From contig QANZ01016320.1 in NCBI GenBank assembly GCA_003254925.1, forward strand, positions 200,138 through 264,137: a stretch of 64,000 bases of DNA, in the 5' to 3' direction. Below, in pieces: positions 11,706-25,004 of the stretch (position 1 is the first letter of the stretch; the number at the start of each line of letters is the position of its first letter). Both the position numbers and the translations under genes were made by a program. The stretch is from Chamaecrista fasciculata. Lineage: Eukaryota; Streptophyta; Magnoliopsida; Fabales; Fabaceae. The notes under the pieces were generated by a model. It saw only the letters and a program-made list of their open reading frames with translations, did no database searches and was not told where the DNA came from.

Positions 11706-14700
11706 AACAAGACTCTCACATCAACAGTGATAATTGAGCTCATGACTTTGTGAGTTATATGAGTAGACTTCTTACTAACTGAGTCAATAGTGAGATAAAG
11801 ATGAACTAGATAGATAACTCTCCCTGCATATCTTTATCCAAATAAGATCACACAATTCATGCCTATTTTTTTTTCGATTAGAATTATATATTCATGCCTA
11901 GTTAGATGAACTTTCAATGTCATGATAGTCTTTTTTGACATTAAAGATAATTAATCATTATCAAAATTAAATTCTTACATTATTGAAGAAGGCTCTATTT
12001 TACACATGCTAAGACGACGAAGAACTTATATATATATATTAAGAGAAAATTAGATTTAGCTACAAAATATATATATCATTATTAATTACAATTATGTTTT
12101 CAAATAGAAATTTAGTATATACAAATTGTTAGGAAAACTCAATCACACAATATTAAACAGTAAGAGGTTGATTTATCACATGGTAATTAAAAAATTGAAT
12201 AATATATATATACTTAGATTAAGACTCGTTAAATAGACTGATTTTAAATTGATAATATCAATTTCTTGAAATTTGTGTAAAAATATTTTTTATGATGGAG
12301 AGTTCATATGTTTGGTCATTTGAGCTTTCTATATATTTTTCTTTATAATTAAGACCCCCTCCATATGTGATAATGTGAAGTAAAGTTGAACTCAATGGGA
12401 TGGACAATTAGGAAACGGACATGATGGTTGATTAATGAGTATATTAGACATAAATATACTAGCTAGAGTGACAGAACTTGTTCCTACAATTCAAGGCTTC
12501 CCATGTTGAAATATGTGATCATGTCATGTTTTCATGACCCAAATATGAGAAATAAGAGCAATTATTAATTACAATGTGCTGAAGCACGAACAGTTCAAAG
12601 CAATTATATTACAGCAACCTCCATTAACATTTGCGTCAGCATCCATCTATATTAATTATATACATATAAATTTTATTGCATCAATTCTGCTAGCTGTATA
12701 TATGAGTGCTACTTATAATCATGCTCTTGTTACCTCCTTTCCTCGCTCTCCATTCTCCAGTGCCCTACTTTAAATTGATTTCTCTTTCCATACTGACCTC
12801 AAGATTATTGTCGCTGATTATCAAAATTCAAAATATTGTTTTCTCTGAGTTACTTTGACCATCCTACTCAATCTCTCTATAATATATATTCAATATTGTC
12901 TGGATAGTCTTGTGGATGAAGATTGAGCAATGTGGAATTGAAGGAGGATGATGTTAGCTAACTACAGCAATAATGGTGAGCTGCATTATGTACTTGACGT
13001 CAAATCCAAAACATTCCCAATTACAATGATGAGCTTCCACCACTATACCAAGCTACCTTTTACTTTCTCTTATTTTTTCTTCCATCGAAAGCCTCGAAAG
13101 CTACAATTCACACTGGACCATGTCCATCATTACACACATAGGCCATAGCTATACGCCTATACCTATATTAATACATATGCCTTTTTTTCGAAGCTTAATT
13201 AACTAATTAACTATGCCTTTTTCAGCTTAATTAAATTGAGCTAGAAAGATATTACTATAACAGAATCGATCCACCCTGAACCTTTTGTTCTATGGATTGA
13301 GCCAATCTCCTTTGAAAACATTTATCATAATGCTGAGCCAAAAGTCATTGGAATTTTGTTTTGGTTGCATTTTTTTTTTTGGGGGGGTTCCAATTCCAAG
13401 TTTATATCATTACTAGTTTACTACAGTCTAATATAGTAGAAGGCCCAATTCGTGGCCCATTATATGTCATGATGTGGTATAAAATATAAATGAAGCCTTT
13501 GGGTTTGGACTTCCATCTTACTTTCAGACCAAATAAATAATGGGATGGTATGGAAAACCTAATTTGCAATGAGAAAATGGGTAACAGGGTAATTAAGGAA
13601 ACTAAACCAGAGAATGGTATCGATGACTCGATCACGAAACTACAAATTAAAGAGAGAAAATTTAATTGTTTTAATTTGTACATAAAACAAAAGATAAAGT
13701 CAAAATAGCTGACTAATTATGATAAACAAATTTTCAGGTTTTAAATTTCCCCTTGCAGACATGCAAAGTATACATTATTTTTTTCAAAAAAAAAATATAT
13801 ATATATAATTGTCTTATTGAAATAAGTTGTCTAAAACAAAAATTATATGAAAAAATATAATAAAAAATCGTAAAAAAAAAAGGTGTGAGAAGTTGTTAAT
13901 ATTAATATGATATCAGATAGTTATGAGTATTTGAATATTGAAAAGTTATATTTTTTGAAATTATAATAATATTTTTTAAAAAAAAAATTACATAATTTAT
14001 AATATACAATTTTAAAGAAGATGATCATAAAAGATTGCACTTATATATAATAAGATAGGTAATCTGATTTTGAACTACTGCAAATAGGTCTTACAATGCC
14101 AAGGAGAACTTGTAGAGTTGTAGTATGTGTTTAATTTAACGAAAAACGAAATAGAAATTAGTCCATTACATACCGAAAAGGCGAAAATGTACAACAAATT
14201 TTAAAGTTAATAAAAAGTATTACAAAATTGTCATATGTTTAAATTTTAATGATGATATATATATAGGAGTGTTTTTTTAAGCTGGGTCTTTCAAAATTTA
14301 GTATAGATCTGAATAGCATGCATGACTTTGACTGAATTAAAGAATTGATTAATTATTGAAAATGGCGTAAAAGATTGGAAAATAAAGTCAATGAAAAAGA
14401 TTGGAAAATAAAGTATTAAAGATAATTTTAGTTTCTTTGAAATAAGTTGTAATCTAGTTTTCTATTTTTTTTTTTTGTGATTTTAGTTCTACATCCATTT
14501 TAAAAGTTTTACCTATTTGTCTCAAATTAAACCTCAAAAGTCTAGTTCGGAGCTATGTGTTACTTTTAACGAGTCATTTTCTTTTTTAGTTGAAACCATC
14601 AGCAAATGAGTTCAAATCGATCCCGAACGTGATTTTGAAATCAAAAAGTGAAAAACTATGAAAATCCACTATTAGGCTCGATTTGACCTCTTTTGCTAAT

Positions 14701-15441
14701 GACCGCAATTAAGCATTAAAAAGACTCATCAAAATTAACATATAATTTTAAACTTGTTGCAATTGAACTTGAAATAAGAGAGATATACTCAATTTCGCTA
14801 AAACGAGCAGTCTACTTTAGAAACATAATTTGACATTATTTACTGACAGCAAACTGAACTAATAAATAACTTGTTAAAAATAACTTGTAATTTAGAACTC
14901 ATCACAATTAGACTTGAAGCGAGAAAAATATAATCATATTTAGTCGTTAAGATAAATAATGAAACTTTTGAACAAAAATAACAGATTATAACCGCAAAAA
15001 AGAAAAATAAAAGATTAAATAATTGTAACTTACTCAAAAATAAAATATCAAGATTGCCCTTCTGGGAAGATGTATAAAACACAAGAAAATAATAATTAGA
15101 CGCAATCATACCTCTTAATTGCTTTCAATGTCATTTAGTCATTGGATCGATTAATAGAGACGGCATATCAAACTCTTTTGTTATATACACTTTTTTTTGG
15201 CAGATTTTTTTTTTGGTGAAGCAAAAGGGTGAGTAACGGAAGCCTTTCTCTTATATTATCAGTTTTTTCGCCAGATTTTATTATAGAATATATATTCTTG
15301 AATTAACGCATCGCCGAAAAATCTACACTTCATCCACTTGGCACGCTAACATTTGTCTAATTAATATTTTCTTTGTGAGATTTTCCTTAAGCGAAACATG
15401 AGATCATCAAATGTGTTTTTATGTGTAAATAACTTATAAAA

Positions 15442-15457
15442 TAATTTGGCCAAAAAG
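15442..15457 (+). repeat. Micro-insertion with 11-bp TSD
   Basis: The insert TAATTTGGCCAAAAAG lies between AACTTATAAAA at 15431-15441 and the same word at 15458-15468. It shows the recurrent GGCC-plus-A end of this insertion class. Confidence 0.6.
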
Positions 15458-16253
15458 AACTTATAAAACATAATTCATCTATATATGTGTGTAATTAAAA
15501 TTTCATAAATGAATGAAAGAGAAAGGTGAATTACCATCATAATGAAATATTACCACTAATGTTAGGAAATGGTGAATTACGATCTATGAAGCATAGGTAT
15601 TTTAAAAATGAAATATTACCATGCTTCAGATTAAAAGTAAGGTATAAATAATATGGAATCACATTTTGAAGATTAAAATGGAACAAATATGAAAATTTGA
15701 AATTGAAACAGAATAAAAAATAGTTTTATGATCAATATGAAACTTACTTCATAATTTAAGGACCAAAATTAGTATTTGACAAAAAATTAACAAGTTGGTA
15801 GTTTTCCTGCTCGTGTAGTCAATTTGTCTAATTTATAACTCTTGGTTTTAAGATAAGTACTGGATATCAATATCCAAAACAACAAGTACAAATATAGATC
15901 GAAAATTAGCATTTCGGCCTCCCGCTTAATTTATCCTTATTTTTTAGTAAAAAAAATATCCTTCCCTTCGAAAATAGCTTAGATAAACGGCTTGGAAGAG
16001 ACAATTTGTAATTGATATATATACACACACAAAGAGCTGGTCAACTCTTGATTTGATGCATTTTGATTGATCAATTTGTAGCTACTTGCTACAAAATAAT
16101 GTGTAGAAGTTGGAATATAAGAGAAGAATAAGCTGCGCATTGATTGTGAAGATTTAAAATATTAGGGGGTAATTGGTTTTATATATTTGTTAAAGAGCAG
16201 AGTGTAAATTAAAAAAGAATTAATTTGTTAAGTACATAGTTGTTAGTTAATGA

Positions 16254-16273
16254 GCCGGCCGACGTCGGCCGGC
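16254..16273. repeat. 20-bp GC-rich perfect palindrome
   Basis: GCCGGCCGACGTCGGCCGGC equals its own reverse complement and stands out in very AT-rich DNA. It lies 264 bp before the kinase ATG. It could be a cruciform-forming or dimer-binding site; no function is shown. Confidence 0.6.
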
Positions 16274-16536
16274 ATTTACAAATATTTGAGTATTTGAGTT
16301 TTGAGGATGACCAAAAGTCCAAATTAAAGCCCCCTTTGTATGGTTTATAAGGGAATTGAAGATTCGGTTTTTTCGTAGAGACTCAGCCATTCCGATCCAT
16401 TTTTAAGTTAATTAGTTCCAGTTTATAAATCATACACTGAAATTCTCATCAAAACACTGACTCTGAACCATTCCATATATCATTAACACTTTTCTTAGTA
16501 AGAAACTCGATCACATATCAATTATTAGGATCCATT

Positions 16537-18717
16537 ATGGGATCCAGCCTCAGTTGCTGCGGTTCAGACAGGATCGAAGAAGTGTGCGTACAAATTCAAA
16601 TTCATATACTTATTTCTCTCTCTTTTCATTGTTTCTTAAACTAGCTAGCTTTGTTTGCAATGATTGAATTAATGAGTGGTAATGATTGGTTTTTGTTTCA
16701 GACCAACTACTTCAGTTGGTGCGGTTAACAATTCATGGAGAATCTTCACGTACAAGGAGTTGCACACAGCTACCAATGGTTTCAGCGACGATTGTAAACT
16801 CGGTGAAGGTGGCTTCGGCAGTGTCTACTGGGGAAAAACCACTGACGGCCTCGAGGTACATACTTAATTACGTCACATCAAATAATTAAATCATATATTT
16901 AATTAATCTACAATCATCAATTCAATTAAATCCGGCTATCATTTTTACTCATTCATATAATCGTGATGGATGATTAGATAGCGGTGAAGAAGCTGAAAGC
17001 CATGAACTCCAAGGCAGAAATGGAATTCGCAGTTGAAGTAGAAGTTCTCGGAAGGGTAATGTTTCAAATTTGGATAAATTACACTTTGATACCCTATAGT
17101 TTGGCCATATTCAACTTTGGTACCATGAGGTTTAAAAAAGTGACATTCTTGTACCGGTATTATGCGTTAACACTTTGGTACCCTAAGCTTTAATTCCATA
17201 AGAAAATTAACGAAAATTGACATTTTTTGGTCTATTTCATAATTTTAACCATCTTTGGGAGATAAAAGACAATTTTAATGCAGGAAAAAAAAGCTTAAAT
17301 TACTAAAAAATTCATAAATATTTATATATGTTCAAAATAGTCCTTAAAAATACAACATTTTAGATCTTAATAGGACTAAATTGCATAACTTTTCAGAATT
17401 GGGACTGTTTTTTTATTCTATCTTCTGTTCTATATTTTTAAAATATTATGTTTTGACTCCAAAAAAGTGATAGATTTCATTTTAGTCCCTAGATAGTATG
17501 TATCCAAGGACCTATTTGTAATTTTTAAAAAAATATTGGGGGTCAAAATGTAACTTTTGCAAAAGTTGCTATGGTTAAAATTACAAAATAACCCCAAAAA
17601 TTTGAATTTCTATTAATTATCTAACGGATCTAAAGCTTAGAATATCCAAATGTTAACGGAGAATACACAGTATACCAAAATATCACTTTTAAAACCATAG
17701 AGTACAAAGTGTAATTTACCCTTCAAATTTAATTTGATAGTAGTATAGTAGCAATCTGAATTAGTATAAGATCCTTTTATATTAAGTTAAAATTTCATTT
17801 TAGTCCTTTTATAGTATACAAGGTCATACTTGTTATTATTTGAAGAACAGGTAAGACACAAGAATCTTCTAGGTCTGAGGGGGTATTGTGCAGGGGACGA
17901 GCAACGGTTGATCGTGTATGATTACATGCCGAATCTGAGCCTCCTCTCTCACCTGCACGGGCAATTCGCATCGGAGCAGCAGCTGAATTGGAAACGACGA
18001 TTCAACATCGCGGTGGGATCAGCACAAGGCCTATTCTACTTACACCACCAGGTGAACCCTCACATCATCCACAGAGACATAAAGGCCAGCAACGTGCTGT
18101 TGAATTCCGACTTCGAGCCTCTCGTCGCCGATTTCGGCTTCGCCAAGCTCATCCCTGAGGGAGTCAGCCACTTGACGACACGTGTCAAAGGCACGTTGGG
18201 GTACTTAGCACCAGAGTACGCCATGTGGGGGAAAGTGTCAGAGAGTTGTGATGTGTACAGCTTCGGCATTCTGCTGTTGGAATTGGTGAGTGGGAGGAAG
18301 CCTATTGAGAAGCTTCCTGGTGGATTGAAACGGACCATAACGGAATGGGCTGACCCGTTTATAAGTAAAGGGAAGTATGGGGACATGGTGGACCGGAGGC
18401 TTAAAGGGAATTTCGATGAGGCCCAAGTCAGGCAGATGGTCCACGTGGCGGCTCTGTGTGTGCAGAGTGATGCGGAGAAGAGGCCCAATATGAAGCAAGT
18501 GGTCAACCTTTTGAAAGGTTTTGATGCGGATGACGTGGACGGAGTAGGGAAGCTGCAGGGGATTACTAAGACCAAGATGGATAGTATAAGATATGATGAT
18601 CACCTCTTGCGACTCGATCAAAACACTGATGATGATGATGATGATGATGATGATAATGAAGCTTATGGGCGTTATGGTGTTTTTAGTGCTCTCGAGGCCC
18701 GGAAGATTGATCAATGA
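16537..18717 (+). CDS. Receptor-like cytoplasmic kinase, PTI1-like At3g15890 type
   Basis: Four exons join in frame: 16537-16583, 16702-16855, 16978-17055 and 17851-18717, giving 381 residues. The N-terminus MGSSLSCC offers Gly2 for myristoylation and Cys7/Cys8 for palmitoylation, so plasma-membrane anchoring is expected. Kinase motifs are complete: P-loop GEGGFGSV (50-57), AVK Lys71, HRDIKASN with Asp169, DFG at 187-189, then GYLAPEY. It should be an active Ser/Thr kinase acting in signalling below surface receptors. The last exon starts with GTAAGA right after the acceptor CAG. Intron 3 (17056-17850) contains a 650-bp transposon. Near the C-terminus a pure GAT run encodes eight or nine Asp in a row. 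The family match is by motif and sequence memory; the substrate is unknown. Confidence 0.92.
17072..17721. mobile_element. Mutator-type MITE in kinase intron 3, 650 bp
   Basis: Left end GGATAAATTACACTTTG and right end CAAAGTGTAATTTACCC form terminal inverted repeats that go on imperfectly (GATACCCTATAG against CATAGAGTAC). The 9-bp word TTCAAATTT flanks it at 17063-17071 and 17722-17730, the TSD size of Mutator-like elements. It has no coding capacity and makes up most of intron 3. Fragments of the same family lie near 1905-2192 and 48838-49003. Confidence 0.85.
18622..18656 (+). repeat. In-frame (GAT)n microsatellite in a kinase exon
   Basis: Perfect GAT triplets inside the last exon of the PTI1-like kinase encode an Asp tract near the C-terminus. 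Triplet changes here would alter tract length without shifting frame. Confidence 0.9.
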
Positions 18718-21265
18718 TCATGGATCCTCTCATTAAACTTTAAACTACTCTGCTTTCTCAATATTTTACATTTCTCATTTCAGAAAACACTAGGTACCTA
18801 CGTAATTAAGTCCATTTTCTAATTGATTGATTTCAACTGTAGATATATATACTATGTGTAATTCTTCTTCAAACAATCAAGCCTTATTTCATAATTCACT
18901 GTGTTTTGGATCAATCACACGAATGAAGAATAAAGCATGTGCGTGTGTGATTATATAAGTGTCATTAAGAATGATTTTTTTTCTTTGTCAACTATCAGTG
19001 TATGTAACTGGAAGTGTGTATTCAGCCCAAAAAAAAAAAAAAAAAGTGTGTATTCAGTTGTTAAGTTGAAGTCTGTTAGCAACTGATTGTTAGTTCGGAT
19101 AAGATTTGGTTAGTTTTAGTTAGGTTTGTTTTCACTCTAGTTAAGTTAGTAAACTCTGCTAGATTTCTTTATAATTCAAATGATTTTTTTTTTTCTACTC
19201 ATCAACTTACTTAATAATATGACACGTAGAAGAGAAATTATTTATTTCATGATTTCAATTACTAAAGTTATTAATACTAGTTTAAATTAGATAAAATTAC
19301 ACTTTTAAGACCAATATTTCCATTTTTGGGTTTTTCTCTTCTTCGGTCTCTACAATCTACGTAAAGCCAGCATCACCTAGGATCCATCACTCGAAATACT
19401 AATGCTTGTGATCAATGGCTTTAATAATGATCGTGTAATGATAAGAATGTGATCTGGTAGGATTCAAAATAGATGAACACAAGCAATTTACCGTGAACAA
19501 TGAATTTCACTATAAAGAATATGGGAATACAATAACCTCATAAATGAATCATCTTTCAAGTCTTACCTCCACCGTTAGCTACTAGACTATTTATAGGCAT
19601 CCCAAACGCTAGATTCACAGAGATTACTTAACCTAAGCCCAATAGGCCCAAATACCTAATTCTTTAGTACTAAAAAATAATTTTTTATTTGTTGAAAAAA
19701 AAATTCGGTGATGAGTTGGGTCAAAAATATTTCCTTCGCTTGAAACAAAGGGAATTTGTTTCTTCGTGTGTGTGGGCTCAAATTTATATTTTAAACAAAA
19801 GTTAAAAAGGTAAAGTGAAGTGTGGCAACAAGATTAGAAACTTGAGGCATGTGGGGTTTGAGGAAGGATGGAGAATCCATGTCTCGGCAGTTCCGTTATC
19901 CAAATCCTTACCTTAATTTCTCATTTCTGTTCCAACGTTTTCAGATGCAAAACTTCTGTCCTTTTAACTTAAACTTCATAAAGCTCTGTCAACTCACACC
20001 ATTCTTGTTTTCTTTAAAACTTGATTCAACCACTAATACTTCCGTATGGGGTACCAAGATTCAAGAGAATAATTAAAATGTAGGGATTTTATAAACTCGT
20101 GACTTTTTTTGAGTTTGTAGCAACCAAGATTCTCTCTTGCCAGCAATGGCATCACATGTTCCTGTTCCACTTCCCTCACTATACGCGCATATATATAGCA
20201 TACAATATATCTGAATTGGGAAATCAGCATAATATTATTGAACCAACCTTCAAGTAAAAGTTCCACTCTTAGTCTTCTTGCCTACCCAAGTCTTGTACAC
20301 TGTAACACCAATAATTGGTGACTCGCTCTTTCTTTCTTTTTTCTTTCCCTAATTACAATCACCACTGTATAATTGAGATTGATTTGTAATTTGTTATAAA
20401 CTTATATATAATTTTAAAAATGTACTCAAATGTTAGTTGTTATAAGTTGTAACCCCTAGTGATAATCAATTATTCATGTAATAGAACTTTGGGTCGTTAA
20501 TTATACTACAATTCTTTGTATTATTGTCACGTAATCTAGGTTACTTTTAGGATCCATCACTCTAAATTTGAAACACCAATAACTAAATATAAATATAATA
20601 TCGAGGGTGTTGGTGTCAGCGCTTGGAGAAATCAGAAAAGTAATGGAAAGCATATGATATGCAAAGGATGCAAGACTTGATAGGGAAATAGGTGAGGTAG
20701 TTATATACGGAAATCTTGTCCACTTTATTCTTCACAAAAAGAGAAACGAATAGTGTCCTCTCAAAGCTTCATTGATGACAAAGCGAGGAGCTCTTCTTTC
20801 CAAGATTGCAAAATAGCCAAATAGGCTTTTCCTACCAAATCCAAGTTTTTTTTTTTTAATTTATTTAAAAAAAAGAACAGAGTCACATTCTTTACTAAGT
20901 TTGAGGAAGAGTCTTATTTTTATTTTTGACTTGCATAGCAAGATAAAATCAAATACGTGCCCACCACCTTTGCTTATTCCCCAAAGCACCCAACTACAAC
21001 ACTTAATTGTCACAAAAAGAGAGAGAGAAAGAGAGACAACACTCTAATCTTTCTTCTCTTCCATCGCCACTGTTAAAGGGCTTTTAATTTTTATGCTTCT
21101 CAAACAAGAATGATCTAATTGGACATGAGGTTGGCCTCACATTCTAACTGAACTTAATCATTCTCTCCCTTCCCCTTACTTATTCTTAAGCTCACAATGC
21201 ATGCCTCTCTGTGTGATCACAACTGACAAGAACCAACAATTCAACCCAAATTTCAATTGCTAAAA
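18718..21265. other. Intergenic DNA between the two kinase genes
   Basis: No gene is supported. It holds a micro-insertion at 19026. A stretch near 19320-19680, read on the minus strand, has TATAAATAGTCTAGTAGC followed by leader-like sequence and may be an old LTR fragment, though neither end is definable. An AGAGAGAGAAAGAGAGA stretch near 21020 may lie in the leader of the following gene. Confidence 0.5.
19026..19043 (+). repeat. Micro-insertion: CCC plus A15 with 14-bp TSD
   Basis: AAGTGTGTATTCAG occurs at 19012-19025 and again at 19044-19057. Between the copies lie only three C and fifteen A. This is the clearest case of a retroposition-like event that is almost purely tail. Confidence 0.7.
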
Positions 21266-24041
21266 ATGCTGCTTTCTTCTTCTTCTTCTCCTCCTTCTAA
21301 AATACTAATTGGTCTCTCCTTGGACCCAGATCATAGCAAAGAGCTTCTCTCATGGGCAATTAGAGTTCTAGCCCATCCAAATGACACCATTGTGGCCCTC
21401 CATGTTCTTGGTTTGTCTTTTTCTTTTTTTATCTTTCTATTCAGTGTTCATATTTTGTACTTGTGAGAGTGATTATCAGGTGCTGATGATAAGCATGTCT
21501 CTGCATTTACAGTTGCTGAGGATGCAAAGAAGAAGAACAGGAAGAAGAAGAAGCGTGCCTCAGTGACAAGAAGGCAATCACAACTTCGGCAGGCAAAAGC
21601 TTATGTCATATCTTTGCTTGGTGAATTCGCAAGCACATGTTGGTCTAAGCAGGTACTCTATTACCCAGTTCCATTTATAGTAACATTATATGAGCGTATG
21701 TGTGGAAATCATCATTAAGACATAATTGATTGTCAGGTGAATTTGGAAGCTAAAGTGGCATTTAGTTCCCAAGTTGGTGCAGGTTTAGTGGAAGAAGCCA
21801 AGTCCACCTCTGCTGACTTCCTTCTTCTTCGTGGTCCAAGAAACCAAGCTAACAAGTAAGAACACAACTGACTTATAGTGATGTGAATTGTGAAAGTTCT
21901 TAATTTTCTTTATAAATAATTAAATATGTCAGACAAGAATATAAACCCCCTTTTTTCTCCATTTTTGGTTCTTTTCATTAGGACAAAGCCTTCTAATGGA
22001 ATTACCAAGTATTGCTTTGACAATGTTTATGAAAGCTGCACGGTGGTCTCAGTTGGGAGAAGCCCAAAAACACAGCGAATTTCCAATTCAAATTTCACAA
22101 ACTCCCAAGGTGATTCAATTCTCCTCACAAAATGAAAAATAAGACTTTCAAGTTCCAACATTGGAGAATAATCATAAAACCCTTATATCTTCATTATTTA
22201 TTAGTAGCAGGTGATCAAGAACCAAGCTCAAGGTGCTTTGAGAAGGCAGTCTCCCCTGTTTTAAAGGATTTTGTGTCCGACTCCAAGACACAAACACGTT
22301 CACCAAGGACCGTATTGGATGCACTTGAGGGACAATCTAATAGCACAGAAGATGATACTTTTAGCACAAGAGTGTCAAGCACTACAGACACCCCTTCAAT
22401 GACTCATAACATTAAGAGCCAATCCAAGTTAAGGAAATCACAATCGCCATTCAGACTCATAGCTTCATTCCTGAGCTCACCGTTGAGAAGGAAAAACTCC
22501 ATCACGTCCAAAAGTGAAAATAGACAGCCTCTGTTGAAGTGCTTCAGCTATGAGGAGATCTCTAGTGCAACAAATGGATTCCACCAAGGTATGCATCCTT
22601 AAAAGCTCCAATCTTGAAATGGTAAGCTTACTTATTCACAAAATATGGATTATGGAAGGACTAATATATGCCTTTTTCAATGCTCCTAACATCAGATTAC
22701 TTGGTGGGGCGAGGTGGATACTCCGAAGTATACAGAGGAGATCTTTGTGATGGACAAAGTATTGCAGTAAAAAGGTTGTCCCAGGACAACAAGGATCCAA
22801 ACAAAGAAAAGGAGTTCCTCATGGAATTGGGAGTGATTGGACATGTCTGCCATCCTAATACTGCAACTTTGGTTGGATGCTGCATTGAAAATGGGCTCTA
22901 CCTCGTTTTCAAGTACTCCCAAAATGGAAATTTGGCCACTGCATTGCATGGTGAGAAAGAAAGCCTTAAATGAATGCAATTCCCACTTTGAGATTTCTAG
23001 TGTTTGTGTTGTGAGTAAATAAATGATTAACCGCGTCCGGTTTGATAATAATGAATCAGGTAAAACAGGGGAGGCACTAGAGTGGCCAACAAGATACAAA
23101 ATCGCGGTTGGAATTGCAAGGGGTCTGCATTATCTTCACAAATTTTGCAAACACAGAATCATCCATCGTGACATTAAAGCCTCCAATGTTCTTCTGGGTC
23201 CAGATTATGAGCCACAGGTAGAGTAAAAATCAGAGACATATATATATATATATATATAAGTATATAACTACATCAATGTTGGTAAGAGAAGTGAAATTGA
23301 TTGAAGTGGTGGTTTTCTTTGAGTGTATCAGATAACTGATTTTGGGCTAGCAAAGTGGCTTCCAAACAAGTGGACCCACCATGCAGTGATCCCAGTAGAA
23401 GGCACATTTGGGTACTTAGCACCAGAGTGCTTCATGCACGGAATTGTGGATGAGAAAACAGATGTCTATGCTTTTGGGATTCTTCTTCTTGAGATTGTGA
23501 CTGGAAGGAGACCTGTTGATTCTTCAAAACAAAGCCTTCTTCTATGGGTAATCTCATAGTTTTAATACATACATATATTCTTCAAAACTAATGAATTAGT
23601 AATGATAACGTAAAAACGAAAACAGGCAAAGCCCCTGATGGAATCAGGGAAGATTGGGGAGTTAGCAGATCCAAAAATGGAAGGTTTATATGACGAAGAG
23701 CAATTGCAAAGGGTTGTGATGGCGGCTTCATACTGTGTGAGGCAATCTCCCATGTGGCGTCCTCCCATGAGCGAGGTAAATAAATAAATAAAACAAATCA
23801 CCATATATATATATATATATATAATGACAATTAATTTGTATAAAATAAATTTGGTTGAGAGTTTTGAATAATGAATATGCTAATTTTGTGAAAGGTGTTA
23901 CAAGTGTTGACCAGTGGGCAAAAGTGTGAGGGTGGCAAGAGCTGGAGGACCCCAAACTTCACTTCCGATGAGTTGGATGATTACTCTATGGTTTTCGGAT
24001 ATGAACTCCCTTCAGACATATCGCTTGAGGATTATTTGTGA
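21266..24041 (+). CDS. RLCK class VI kinase with N-terminal USP domain
   Basis: Ten exons join in frame: 21266-21410, 21480-21652, 21737-21855, 21982-22109, 22211-22588, 22696-22950, 23060-23217, 23332-23547, 23626-23775 and 23895-24041, giving 622 residues. Residues about 10-150 form a universal-stress-protein/UspA fold ([20 protein letters not shown] start). A Ser/Thr-rich linker follows. The kinase domain has P-loop GRGGYSEV (319-326), AVK Lys340, HRDIKASN with Asp437, DFGLAK (455-460) and GYLAPECF. The C-terminus DYSMVFG...ISLEDYL matches the RLCK-VI/RBK group, some of which bind ROP GTPases. No transmembrane segment is seen, so it is cytosolic. Several exons begin with GT directly after the acceptor AG. 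The ATG chosen is the first one that is in frame with the USP domain. Confidence 0.9.
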
Positions 24042-25004
24042 TCATGTAATATCTAGCTTCACTCTTTTTTTTTTTTTTTNTTTTTTTTTTTTTTTCCTTT
24101 CTTTTTTGTCCTTTAACTTGATAGTATAAGGTTTGTGACAGGGAAGTAGTAAAGGCATAAAGCAAGTACAAGTCAGGAGTTTAGTTTTGCCGATTTTTTT
24201 ATATTATGATTATTATTTGGTGGCGGAAGGTTGGGTCAGTCATTCATTCAGTGTGTTTCTTGATAGTCTAATCGATCTCCATTGAAGTGAATCTTTGTGG
24301 AGACACTATATATTCTTGATAATTATGGTGAACAATCAGACGTATGTGTTTTATGTTCATTAGTTTTTCTCAATAATATAAATGTCATGTAAGGGTTAGT
24401 ATAAGATGTAAAGTTTAATTCTTGACATAAGATGCAAATGCTGACGTGGCATAATTATAGTCATTGATGTAATTTAATGCTGAAAAATAATAAAAAAATA
24501 ATAAATTTTTTAACCCATCAAAACGGTGTATGGAGTCACACCACTATTTACATACAACTAACTTTTTCATGTGTCATTATTTTATTGGCTCATGACCCAT
24601 TACATCCTATCTCAAAATCAAATTTTACATTATAGATTTACCCTAAACCTACCCTACACTTCATTGAAAAGAAAATGGACAATGGGAAATTGATAGGAAG
24701 CCATAGAAACAACATGTACTTCCCACCGTACAGATTCAAGAGATAGAAGTGTTTTTTGTTCTTTTTACAAAATTAAAAAAAAAAAATATGTTGGTCCAAT
24801 TATGCCAGGCTCAAAATATATGAGGCAGTAACCCGACACCAGAAGGATGATATTAATGGATCCAAATATTAAGACTTGAATTGAATAGTTAGGCCCAACA
24901 AGTTTTAATCCCACATTTTCTGCACAAGAATTTTTAATACTACTAACTACTATTTGACCCAAAAAAAAAAATCCCACTGAAATAGTGAAATTTATGACTT
25001 TTGG
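24042..25004. other. Kinase 3' flank and intergenic DNA
   Basis: Contains T-runs with an ambiguous base at 24080 soon after the kinase stop (probably 3' UTR) and another at 25015 just beyond this interval. No coding region is supported. Confidence 0.5.

Larger units (their letters stand above)
10745..11800 (-). mobile_element. Possible SINE split by a hAT-type element
   Basis: On the minus strand the flanks of the 10864-11705 element join into one unit. It starts near a tRNA-like GACTCAGTTAGTAAGAAG, passes a weak B-box-like stretch, and ends after GAGTCCCCGGGGCTCAACTA with an A-rich tail (the T-run near 10750 on the plus strand). This looks like an old SINE. The promoter boxes are degenerate, so the class is uncertain. 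Confidence 0.4.
11801..16536. other. AT-rich intergenic DNA upstream of the PTI1-like kinase
   Basis: No gene is supported. ORFs of 60-93 codons (for example 12948-13148 +, 13402-13683 -, 14840-15109 -) are AT-biased and resemble nothing I know. Homopolymer and AT runs are frequent. One micro-insertion is listed at 15442. A palindromic GCCGGCCGACGTCGGCCGGC lies at 16254-16273. Confidence 0.55.

Noticed and set aside
18060..18714. Antisense ORFs of 171 and 158 codons over the kinase
   Set aside because: They are mirror frames of a well-supported kinase exon and show no protein-family features.
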